A stretch of 13,983 bases of DNA, from assembly GCA_051005235.1 (NCBI GenBank), contig JBPCJO010000081.1, forward strand, positions 1 to 13,983, read 5' to 3'. The notes under the pieces are model-generated. The model saw nothing but the letters and a program-made list of their open reading frames with translations, was not told the origin of the DNA and did not search any database. Below, in pieces: positions 6,386-11,947 of this stretch. This DNA comes from JALQXV01 sp051005235. Its GTDB lineage: Bacteria > Patescibacteriota > Saccharimonadia > Saccharimonadales > 2-12-FULL-41-12. The position numbers and the translations under genes are program-made. Positions within the stretch are counted from its first letter, which is position 1. Each line of letters begins with the position of its first letter.

Positions 6386-7494
6386 TATATAACTTTTGCG
6401 ACTTCGGCGGTCATGTTTTTAGCGAATACTTCTTTCGAAAAGGCCTCAGCGGCTTTCTTTATATCGCTGGACGAATATTTAGAAGCATTAAAGGATTGCA
6501 AGGCCTTAGCCAGCGAGTCTACGGTCTGTTCGTTAAAGAATAAACCGGTTGTTTTAGTGACGTAGTCTAGCGCACCACCGGCTTTATAGGCAATCACCGG
6601 CGTGCCGGCTGCCATCGCTTCAACCGGTGAGATGCCAAAGTCATCGACTCCCGGGAACAAGAAGGCTTCGGCGCTGCTAACCAACCGGGCGACTTCTTTC
6701 TCGGCCACAAAGCCGGTAAACGTAATACTAGGGCCGGCGAGCTCACGGAGCCGGTGGTTGTCTGGACCGTCACCTACGACAGTTAAGGGCAAATTAAGCT
6801 GAGTGCACGCCCGAACGGCTAAATCAACACGCTTGTAGGGCGTCTGACGGCCCGTTATAACGAAGCCAGCCCGTTTTGCCGCCGATGCGCCGTTAAAGCG
6901 CTCAATGTCGACTGGCGGGTGCACTACGGTGCTGTCACGCCCATAGTATTTTTTGACACCGGCCTGGGTGTGAGTTGAGTTAGCTAACAGATGAGTCGGG
7001 CGTTGGGCAGCTTTGTAGTCCCAGTTGCGCAGGGGTTTTATGAGCAGTTTAAGCCCCACCCGAGCGAGCGGATCGAGCCGCCCAAACCCCGGACGCTTCA
7101 TATATTCGTCATAACGGCTCCAGTAGTAGTGGGTCGGCGCGTGGATATACGCTATATGTGGTGTGCTGGGCGGGACGTTAATGCCCTTTGCCTCGGCGCC
7201 AGATGTGCTGATGACCAGATCATAACGGCGCAGGTCGAGCCGCGAAAACCACCAAATACGCAAAAACGGCACAAACTTACGTAACCGCGGGAACGGCTTA
7301 CGCTGCAAAAAGCCGGTAACCACTTTATTATCGAGCCGTTCGCGCCACTCTGGTGTGCAGTAAGAGGTGTAGATAGGCGCGTCGGGGAACATATGATGCA
7401 ACTCAAGCACGACTCGTTCGGCGCCACCGGCGATCAGCCAGTCGTGGACGATGGCAACCTTTTTGGGCGATAGTTTTGAAGAATGCGATTCCAT
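6382..7494 (-). CDS. GT4-family glycosyltransferase (WbaZ-like, possibly mannosyl)
   Basis: A 370-aa GT-B enzyme. The N-terminal half has KVAIVHDWLIAGGAERV (12-28) and YIHAPTHYYW (116-125), both typical of WbaZ-like mannosyltransferases. The C-terminal half has VITGRQTPYKRVDLA (212-226), VVGDGPD (239-245) and the donor-binding segment DFGISPVEAMAAGTPVIAY (285-303). In the usual E-x7-E signature the first Glu is Asp (D284) and the second is E292. It probably adds a sugar to a lipid-linked glycan at the inner face of the membrane. Mannose from GDP-mannose is a plausible donor because manC and phosphomannomutase genes are nearby, but that is inference. The ATG at 7494 is 4 bp after the vapC stop, with no good Shine-Dalgarno, so expression probably depends on read-through from vapBC or the sugar transferase. 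The C-terminus ends exactly at the edge of hairpin element 2. Confidence 0.88.
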   Translation of the reverse strand: MESHSSKLSPKKVAIVHDWLIAGGAERVVLELHHMFPDAPIYTSYCTPEWRERLDNKVVTGFLQRKPFPRLRKFVPFLRIWWFSRLDLRRYDLVISTSGAEAKGINVPPSTPHIAYIHAPTHYYWSRYDEYMKRPGFGRLDPLARVGLKLLIKPLRNWDYKAAQRPTHLLANSTHTQAGVKKYYGRDSTVVHPPVDIERFNGASAAKRAGFVITGRQTPYKRVDLAVRACTQLNLPLTVVGDGPDNHRLRELAGPSITFTGFVAEKEVARLVSSAEAFLFPGVDDFGISPVEAMAAGTPVIAYKAGGALDYVTKTTGLFFNEQTVDSLAKALQSFNASKYSSSDIKKAAEAFSKEVFAKNMTAEVAKVIY

Positions 7495-7498
7495 ACGG

Positions 7499-7900
7499 TT
7501 ACTTCATTAACGTCACATTTTTAGGTAATTGGGCTGCCAATTTTTTATCAAACGTCAGGAGCGGAATACTATTATTAAGTTCAGCGTAAACCGCCAGGCA
7601 GACATCAACAAAGGATAGGGCAGGATGGGCTATATACAGCGGAACTGCTTTTTGGAGCATTGTCCGGTTACAGTTGATTTGCGGGATATTGGTAATCTGG
7701 ATAAGTAGTTCGCCAATTGTTTTTCGGTCAACGCCGAACATTGGGCCGCTCAGTATCCAGGCCGATTCAAAAAATACTATGTCGGCCACCGCCAGACTAT
7801 TTGGCTTGGCGTCAGATATCATCTGTTTGACCGCAGCCGATTGTTCAGCCACATCACCCAACAAAAGCCTCAAAACTATATTTGTATCTAAGGACTTCAT
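7499..7900 (-). CDS. vapC: VapC-type PIN-domain ribonuclease toxin
   Basis: A 133-aa single PIN domain. The start MKSLDTNIVLRLLLGD is typical of VapC. The four acidic positions of the active site are present: D5, E45 (FFESAWIL), D99 (SFVDVCLA) and D118 (LTFDKKL). These bind Mg2+/Mn2+ for RNA cleavage, so the toxin looks intact. Its ATG overlaps the stop of the antitoxin gene as ATGA (7900-7897), the usual coupling in vapBC pairs. It is followed after 4 bp by the glycosyltransferase gene, so the module lies inside a glycan gene cluster and may share its transcript. The RNA target (tRNA, rRNA or other) cannot be told from sequence. Confidence 0.9.
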   Translation of the reverse strand: MKSLDTNIVLRLLLGDVAEQSAAVKQMISDAKPNSLAVADIVFFESAWILSGPMFGVDRKTIGELLIQITNIPQINCNRTMLQKAVPLYIAHPALSFVDVCLAVYAELNNSIPLLTFDKKLAAQLPKNVTLMK

Positions 7901-8184
7901 AGGCTTTTCAGGTAACGCTCCGTGGCAGCTGCTTCGGCTGCTTTATTAATTGCTTCGTCAAGCTTCTTGCTACTGAGTGGCTTAATACCTTGTTTTTTCA
8001 AGTGGATTTGCATCTTTCTTTGAATTTTTTCTAAGTCTGCTTGCCAAGTTTGCGCCTTTACTATGGCTTCGTTGCCCCGGAACTCAAACTGGATACTCTG
8101 GCCTGGCTTTAAACCAAGTTTTTTACGTATATCGGCAGGAATAGTTACTTGCCCCTTGCTGGTCATCGTTGTTTGATACGTCAT
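7897..8184 (-). CDS. vapB: AbrB/MazE-fold antitoxin (VapB-type)
   Basis: A 95-aa protein with an N-terminal SpoVT-AbrB swapped-hairpin DNA-binding domain (about residues 3-48; TSKGQVTIPADIRKKLGLKPG, then a beta strand). A charged helical tail follows that presumably wraps the toxin. It should neutralise VapC and bind its own operator. In front lies an excellent -35 (TTGACA, 8219-8214) with a weak -10 (TAAAGT, 8196-8191), and three GTATTAC/GTAATAC half-sites around them. The -10 lies 6 bp before the ATG, so the mRNA is probably leaderless. A second in-frame ATG seven codons in (TMTSKGQ) is a possible alternative start, but the first fits the promoter better. The gene starts 39 bp after the sugar transferase stop. 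Confidence 0.9.
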   Translation of the reverse strand: MTYQTTMTSKGQVTIPADIRKKLGLKPGQSIQFEFRGNEAIVKAQTWQADLEKIQRKMQIHLKKQGIKPLSSKKLDEAINKAAEAAATERYLKSL

Positions 8185-8185
8185 A

Positions 8186-8227
8186 GTATTACTTTAGCAA
8201 ATGTAATACATTTTGTCAACGTATTAC
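8186..8227 (-). promoter_or_regulatory. vapBC promoter with three-site palindromic operator
   Basis: Three 7-mers alternate in orientation on the plus strand: GTATTAC (8186-8192), GTAATAC (8203-8209) and GTATTAC (8221-8227). Their starts are 17 and 18 bp apart, so they lie at similar positions along the helix. They flank the spacer and both hexamers of a minus-strand promoter, TTGACA (8219-8214), 17 bp, TAAAGT (8196-8191). This is the layout expected for an operator bound cooperatively by the AbrB-fold antitoxin or the toxin-antitoxin complex. The third site overlaps the stop codon of the sugar transferase gene (8226-8224). Confidence 0.75.
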
Positions 8228-9648
8228 TTAGCTCCGGTACCGCCCAAAATGGTGCGGATCGTCTTTAACAAAATAATGATATCGAGCCAAAAACTCCAGT
8301 TTTGGACGTAGTAGGCGTCGAGCTTGCGGCGTTCTTCATAGCTAATGTCACGGCGGCCAGACACCTGGGCCAGGCCGGTCAAACCAGACCGCACGCTAAG
8401 AATATGATACTTGTAGCGGTAGTTTTTAAGCTCTTCTGGGATAAGCGCCCGCGGGCCGATTAAGCTAATATCACCTTTTAAGACATTAAATAACTGCGGT
8501 AGCTCATCAAGGCTGGCAGCCCGCAAAAAACGTCCAAAGTTGCTAAAGCGAGGATCATTTTCGATACTGTCGCCCGAATCGCGGTAGATTTTGGCGAGCC
8601 CAGGTTTGCCCATCAATTCAAAGGCTTCCTCAGGAGTTAACCCGTTAAATTTGGTCCTCACCGTGCGGAACTTATAGACGGTGAACGGCCTGTCAAACTG
8701 GGTAAGCCGGGTTTGCCGAAATAATACCCGGCCCCGGGGCTCTTGCAGCTTAGACGCGACCGCGACCAACAACATAAGTGGGCTGAGCAGAACGATCATA
8801 ACCAAACTGGTTACAACATCGAATAGTCGTTTTAAAACCCGCCCCCAGCCAATCAGCGCCGTCTGATGAACCGTAATTACCGGAGTCCCGCGAAACAACT
8901 CAACCTCGATGTTGCCGATAAACAACTCGCTGTTACCAGGAATAAAGCGGTAGGTGATGTGCTGGTTTTGGGCGTAATTCATAATCTCGTCGTTTTTTGT
9001 GCCGTCTTTATAGAGTTCGGTTTGCACGATAGTGTGGATTGGTGTGTTTTGTAGGCCGGCCAGCGCCAAGTCGAAGCTGCTAAATTGCTGGAATTTTTTG
9101 GATTCTCCGACGATGCCAACAACCCGATAGCCAGAATGTCGGGTGTTTTCTAGTTCGGCGATAATACCGCTGCGGGCACTACCCTCGCCACCAATAATTA
9201 GGACGTTGGTAATGCCGCCGCCGAAAGAAAATAAAACACTTCGCAGCAAGCGCGCCACGCTACGGAACAGTAGTAAATAGCTAAAACCGAGGAGGAGGGC
9301 ATAGACGACAACTAATCGAGCCGGGAACAAGTTACCCTCGGCCACAAAGTCATAGCCGATAACCACCAAAATGCCGAGAAACGAACCAACTATCAGCTTG
9401 CCGAACTCTCGAAAACGATTTTCGTAGGTGTTGCGGTGGTACAGCCCAATTAAGGCATGGACGGTGATCCACAGTGGTAAGACGGCCAGAAAAGCCTGCA
9501 GGTAAATCTCGGCCGGGATCTGCTGGATCAGCGGACGGTCGTCTACCTTGACGCGTAAAACATAGGCACTGACAAAGGCTGCAACGAGCGCCAGAAAATC
9601 TCCAAGTATCAGAAAAAGTGAGTAAACCAGCGAGGCATTATTTTTCAT
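8224..9648 (-). CDS. Polyprenyl-phosphate sugar-1-phosphate transferase (WbaP/WcaJ-like)
   Basis: A 474-aa protein with the order typical of this family. There are four hydrophobic segments at roughly 5-31, 47-70, 86-101 and 107-127. A nucleotide-binding-like domain follows (about 145-260, starting NVLIIGGEGSARSG), then a fifth membrane segment (277-298) leading into the catalytic domain. That domain shows KRLFDVVTSLVMIVLLSP (273-290), VYKFRTVR (324-331), the catalytic Asp-Glu pair D381/E382 in ASLDELPQLFNVLKGD, then LIGPR (396-400) and GLTGLAQVSGR (422-432). The family moves a hexose-1-phosphate from a UDP-sugar onto undecaprenyl phosphate, starting glycan assembly at the membrane. The sugar (glucose, galactose or other) is not predictable; galE nearby could supply UDP-galactose. 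A TGATACAAT box ends 11 bp before the ATG and there is no Shine-Dalgarno. It is the first gene of the minus-strand block. Confidence 0.93.
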   Translation of the reverse strand: MKNNASLVYSLFLILGDFLALVAAFVSAYVLRVKVDDRPLIQQIPAEIYLQAFLAVLPLWITVHALIGLYHRNTYENRFREFGKLIVGSFLGILVVIGYDFVAEGNLFPARLVVVYALLLGFSYLLLFRSVARLLRSVLFSFGGGITNVLIIGGEGSARSGIIAELENTRHSGYRVVGIVGESKKFQQFSSFDLALAGLQNTPIHTIVQTELYKDGTKNDEIMNYAQNQHITYRFIPGNSELFIGNIEVELFRGTPVITVHQTALIGWGRVLKRLFDVVTSLVMIVLLSPLMLLVAVASKLQEPRGRVLFRQTRLTQFDRPFTVYKFRTVRTKFNGLTPEEAFELMGKPGLAKIYRDSGDSIENDPRFSNFGRFLRAASLDELPQLFNVLKGDISLIGPRALIPEELKNYRYKYHILSVRSGLTGLAQVSGRRDISYEERRKLDAYYVQNWSFWLDIIILLKTIRTILGGTGAK

Positions 9649-9659
9649 GGGTTAGGTAT

Positions 9660-9668
9660 ATTGTATCA
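9660..9668 (-). promoter_or_regulatory. Extended -10 promoter box of the sugar transferase gene
   Basis: The minus strand reads TGATACAAT (TG-N-TACAAT), 11 bp before the ATG at 9648, so the transcript would carry about five untranslated bases. No convincing -35. It is divergent from the gtrA promoter about 70 bp away. Confidence 0.5.
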
Positions 9669-9698
9669 CCGGCAGCTTTTTTGGCGTTTGAATCTTGC

Positions 9699-9713
9699 CA
9701 CTAGTCTATAGTG
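9699..9713. repeat. Short hairpin between the two divergent promoters
   Basis: CACTA (9699-9703) can pair with TAGTG (9709-9713) around GTCTA. It lies in the 120-bp gap between the sugar transferase and gtrA. It may be an operator half-site pair or chance; five base pairs is weak evidence. Confidence 0.25.
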
Positions 9714-9731
9714 CCGAAAAGTTATCTCGAG

Positions 9732-9740
9732 TGATATACT
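9732..9740 (+). promoter_or_regulatory. Extended -10 promoter box of the gtrA-like gene
   Basis: TGATATACT is the same nine bases as the rfbB box. The predicted start near 9747 leaves a leader of about 22 nt without a recognisable Shine-Dalgarno before the ATG at 9769. This is the promoter most likely to drive both the GtrA-like gene and the overlapping LexA-like gene. Confidence 0.5.
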
Positions 9741-9768
9741 GAACCGTAGATAGTACAGAAAATACAAA

Positions 9769-10275
9769 ATGGTCCGAAAAATAAAGAAACCTAAGAAAAC
9801 CGAACTTCGCCGCTTCATTGAGTACATGATTAGCGGCGGCGCCTATTTCTGGTCGGGCTACCTGGTGTTTTTCTTTATCGACAAAGGCCTTGGCCTGGCG
9901 TTTTTTTACGCCAAGTCAATCTCGACGCTAGTCGGCTGGTCGGTCAACTACGCCCTGCAACGTTACTGGGTCTTTAAAAATCCAGAACTCGCCAAACACA
10001 AAACCGAAGTCACCACCCGCTACACTATTATCACTCTGGTTAACTTCGTGCTTGACTACCTGATCGTATTCTGGCTTAAAACTATCGGTATTACGCCATA
10101 CATTGGCCAGTTTATATCCTCGGCTTTCTTTACCGTCTGGAACTACCTTTGGTACAAATTTTGGGTCTTCCCAGATAAGTTCAGTAAGAAGACTAAGCGT
10201 GTCAAGCATGGCCCAGCCCGGGTCTTGGCACACCATGCCCATGGCCACGCGGCGTACCGGATACACACGCGATGA
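9769..10275 (+). CDS. GtrA-like four-helix membrane protein
   Basis: A 168-aa protein. A basic start (KIKKPKKTELRR) is followed by four hydrophobic segments at about 20-38, 42-60, 84-102 and 108-130. The motif NYALQRYWVFK (60-70) and its repeat NYLWYKFWVFP (125-135) are the paired N-Y-x-x-x-K/R-x-W-V-F signatures of the GtrA family. Members help present or flip polyprenyl-linked sugars or sit with glycosyltransferases of the cell envelope, so the setting beside glycan genes fits. The exact substrate is unknown. The C-terminal tail (about 147-168) is rich in histidine (six His in 22 residues) and hydrophilic, which is unusual for the family. The stop overlaps the start of the next gene as ATGA, so the two are translationally coupled. 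Confidence 0.85.
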   Translation: MVRKIKKPKKTELRRFIEYMISGGAYFWSGYLVFFFIDKGLGLAFFYAKSISTLVGWSVNYALQRYWVFKNPELAKHKTEVTTRYTIITLVNFVLDYLIVFWLKTIGITPYIGQFISSAFFTVWNYLWYKFWVFPDKFSKKTKRVKHGPARVLAHHAHGHAAYRIHTR

Positions 10276-10751
10276 GCGCCGTCAGTGCCAGCCCGGCCAT
10301 TGTCCGTCCTACCAAAAAACAGCGCGAACTGCTGACTTTTATTGACGGATTTATCGTCCAGCACGGCTACAGCCCCAGCTACCGCGAAATCATGGCTGGC
10401 TGCAATTATACGTCGGTGGCTACGGTGTCGTTACACGTAAACAACCTGATTAAACGCGGTCATCTCCATAAGAAAGACCGCTCGGCGCGATCGTTAGAAG
10501 TCGTTCACGTCGTCGAAGAATCTCCTAAAATCCAAACCACTGCCCTTAAAGCCAGCGAAGAAAAGTGGCTCATCGAAAAAATCGACTACAAATTCCGCCA
10601 GTCCGAAGAATCTTCGATACCCAGCGAAACCGATATTGACGGATTGTATGTGTTGGTGGGCGCGTTGAAGGTTTTAGGGCTTGAAGGCGCCGCCAGCTCG
10701 TTTATGCCTCGGCTGAGCCTGTTGAAAAAACGACTAACAGGTAACAACTAG
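10272..10751 (+). CDS. LexA-type winged-helix protein without a protease domain
   Basis: A 159-aa protein. Residues 13-78 match the LexA N-terminal DNA-binding domain: PTKKQRELLTFIDGFIVQHG, then SPSYREIMAGCNYTSVATVS (34-53) as the helix-turn-helix, and NNLIKRGHL (57-65). LexA proteins normally continue into an S24 autoprotease with an Ala-Gly cleavage site and a Ser-Lys pair; none of this is present. Instead there is an unrecognised 75-residue tail (about 85-159), predicted helical by eye, with no motif I can name. It is therefore probably a regulator that cannot self-cleave, and not a classical SOS repressor. It overlaps the GtrA-like gene by four bases. The region after it (10792-10879) carries inverted and direct repeats that could be its operator. 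Confidence 0.78.
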   Translation: MSAVSASPAIVRPTKKQRELLTFIDGFIVQHGYSPSYREIMAGCNYTSVATVSLHVNNLIKRGHLHKKDRSARSLEVVHVVEESPKIQTTALKASEEKWLIEKIDYKFRQSEESSIPSETDIDGLYVLVGALKVLGLEGAASSFMPRLSLLKKRLTGNN

Positions 10752-10791
10752 ATTTAATTTTAGGTACAGTGTAGTCCTTATCTAAAATACA

Positions 10792-10879
10792 ACTTCTTGA
10801 AAGTATGAATTCAGTGCATACTCTTTCTACTAATCAAAATATGAACAGAAGGCATACTGAGTGCATACTTTCAAAAAGT
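10792..10879. repeat. Imperfect inverted repeat with repeated GCATAC motif, between the LexA-like gene and uppP
   Basis: Positions 10792-10807 pair with 10864-10879 at 15 of 16 bases, and further in TCAGT (10811-10815) pairs with ACTGA (10856-10860). The decamer AGTGCATACT occurs twice in direct order (10813-10822 and 10860-10869), and GCATAC a third time at 10852-10857. There is no T-tract, so a simple intrinsic terminator is unlikely. It could be a regulator-binding region for the LexA-like protein or for uppP control, or a degraded hairpin element; it lacks the GTAGCTA-type apex of the two long elements. It occupies most of the 202-bp gap. Confidence 0.6.
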
Positions 10880-10939
10880 GCCATGCAGTACATGAATAAC
10901 GATCCAGAATAGACTAACTCGATTGGGAGTCACATAGTC

Positions 10940-10945
10940 TATAAT
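10940..10945 (+). promoter_or_regulatory. -10 box of uppP
   Basis: A perfect TATAAT ends 8 bp before the ATG at 10954, which predicts transcription start within about two bases of the start codon and a leaderless mRNA. No Shine-Dalgarno is present in the AT-rich gap, and no strong -35. Confidence 0.55.
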
Positions 10946-10953
10946 TAACCAAA

Positions 10954-11760
10954 ATGGACATACTGCAAGCAATACTACTCGGTATTCTAGAAGGACTTAC
11001 TGAATTTTTGCCTATTTCGAGTACTGGGCACCTGATTGTTGCCAGCGACTTGCTGGGCTACAAAGACACGGCTAAAATCTTTACGGTTGTTATCCAGATG
11101 GGGAGTATCGCGGCCGTGGTGTGGTACTACCGATATGATTTGATCAATAAAATAAGAGGTCTCATAAACCGCGACCCGGCTACGTTGCGCTTTTGGACAG
11201 CCTGGGTTGCCGCGACGATACCGGCAGTAATAACCGGCTTTCTACTAAAAGACGCGCTTTCGGTCTATGCGGTTTCGCTAACCGTGGCAATCATGCTGAT
11301 TATCGGCGGCATTTTAATTTGGATAATCGAAACCTATAATAAGGCGCCAAAAAATACGTCAGGGAGGTCGCACTTTGAAAAATTGACGGTTCGGCAGGCA
11401 ATAAAAGTTGGCTTATTCCAGATGCTGGCGCTGGTGCCGGGGGTTTCGCGGTCTGGCGCGACGATAATGGGTGGTTTGCTGGTGGGCTTAGACCGCGTGA
11501 CGGCCGCCTCTTTTTCGTTTTATTTGAGCATTCCGGTTTTGATATTGGCAGGTTCGTACCAGCTGGTCAAAGGCCACGATGAGCTTAATACGGTCAGCGG
11601 TGGCGCTCCGGCGTTGTTGGTTGGAACAATCGCTGCCTTCATAACCGCGCTGTTAGTTATTAAATGGCTGCTGCGCTACATTTCAAAGCATGATTTTAAG
11701 GTGTTTGCATACTACCGGATTATCCTTGGCGTTATTATTTTGGTCGCGCTGGTCGCGTAA
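10954..11760 (+). CDS. uppP: Undecaprenyl-diphosphate phosphatase (BacA family)
   Basis: A 268-aa polytopic membrane protein, the usual length. Both family signatures are intact: EGLTEFLPISSTGHL (13-27; E13, E17 and H26 are expected catalytic positions) and PGVSRSGATI (162-171; R166). Several hydrophobic segments alternate across the chain. It removes a phosphate from undecaprenyl diphosphate, regenerating the carrier used by peptidoglycan synthesis and by the sugar-phosphate transferase encoded nearby. The start at 10954 fits the TATAAT box 8 bp upstream and places the first signature at its usual depth. It is followed by a short hairpin (11765-11812) and then the riboswitch region. High confidence in function. 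Confidence 0.96.
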   Translation: MDILQAILLGILEGLTEFLPISSTGHLIVASDLLGYKDTAKIFTVVIQMGSIAAVVWYYRYDLINKIRGLINRDPATLRFWTAWVAATIPAVITGFLLKDALSVYAVSLTVAIMLIIGGILIWIIETYNKAPKNTSGRSHFEKLTVRQAIKVGLFQMLALVPGVSRSGATIMGGLLVGLDRVTAASFSFYLSIPVLILAGSYQLVKGHDELNTVSGGAPALLVGTIAAFITALLVIKWLLRYISKHDFKVFAYYRIILGVIILVALVA

Positions 11761-11764
11761 GGGT

Positions 11765-11812
11765 ACGCTACAGCTGGTGTAATTTTTACGGCTAGCACGC
11801 TAGCAGTAGCGT
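11765..11812 (+). terminator. Hairpin after uppP, possible terminator
   Basis: ACGCTAC (11765-11771) pairs with GTAGCGT (11806-11812), and after one mismatch GCT (11773-11775) pairs with AGC (11802-11804). The long loop holds GCTAGC twice (11791-11796 and 11799-11804). No U-run follows, so it is at best an unusual terminator. It may equally be part of the promoter region for the riboswitch transcript, whose likely -10 begins at its last base. Confidence 0.35.
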
Positions 11813-11820
11813 GTTACGAT
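11812..11820 (+). promoter_or_regulatory. Possible extended -10 for the riboswitch transcript
   Basis: TGTTACGAT is TG-N-TACGAT, a fair extended -10. The predicted start near 11827 would give a leader of about 120 nt holding the whole riboswitch-like fold. No good -35. Weak to moderate support. Confidence 0.35.
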
Positions 11821-11840
11821 AGACGTACACATAATAAAAT

Positions 11841-11935
11841 ATGCTGGAATCACGTGCAATTCGTGAACTGTGCCGCAACGGTAAAACGCGCTTCAAGCGG
11901 GTAAGTCCGATACAGCTACTAACCAGACTTCCGAG
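11841..11935 (+). ncRNA. Cobalamin-type riboswitch (short, Cbl-II-like)
   Basis: The leader carries the B12 aptamer core in order: GGAA (11846-11849); a P4-like hairpin TCACG/CGTGA (11850-11854, 11862-11866) with loop TGCAATT, fitting the GUGnAAnUC consensus; a P5-like hairpin CTGT/ACGG (11868-11871, 11878-11881) with loop GCCGCA followed by GGTAA; a small hairpin CGCT/AGCG (11889-11892, 11896-11899); and a B12-box-like GTAAGTCCGATACAGC (11901-11916). GCTG (11843-11846) can pair with CAGC (11913-11916) to close a P3-like stem. The peripheral P7-P11 domain of the large AdoCbl class is absent. AAGTC (11903-11907) can instead pair with GACTT (11926-11930), trapping the B12 box; that could be the switching helix, with the ribosome site AGAGGG at 11937-11942 as target. 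The kissing-loop partner of the P5 loop was not found. The homology call rests on reading, not a covariance search. Confidence 0.75.
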
Positions 11936-11947
11936 CAGAGGGAACAC

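Noticed and set aside
6162..6390. glmS ribozyme upstream of glmS
   Set aside because: A structured region does precede glmS, but its sequence lacks the conserved glmS ribozyme core and its long arms and shared apex match element 1, which is not near a glmS gene.
10103..10345. Open frames overlapping gtrA and the LexA-like gene on both strands
   Set aside because: They lack protein-like motifs and overlap two genes with clear family signatures.
10792..10879. A third copy of the long hairpin element
   Set aside because: It is half the size, its arms are imperfect, and it lacks the GTAGCTA-YR-GCTACCCTTC apex.
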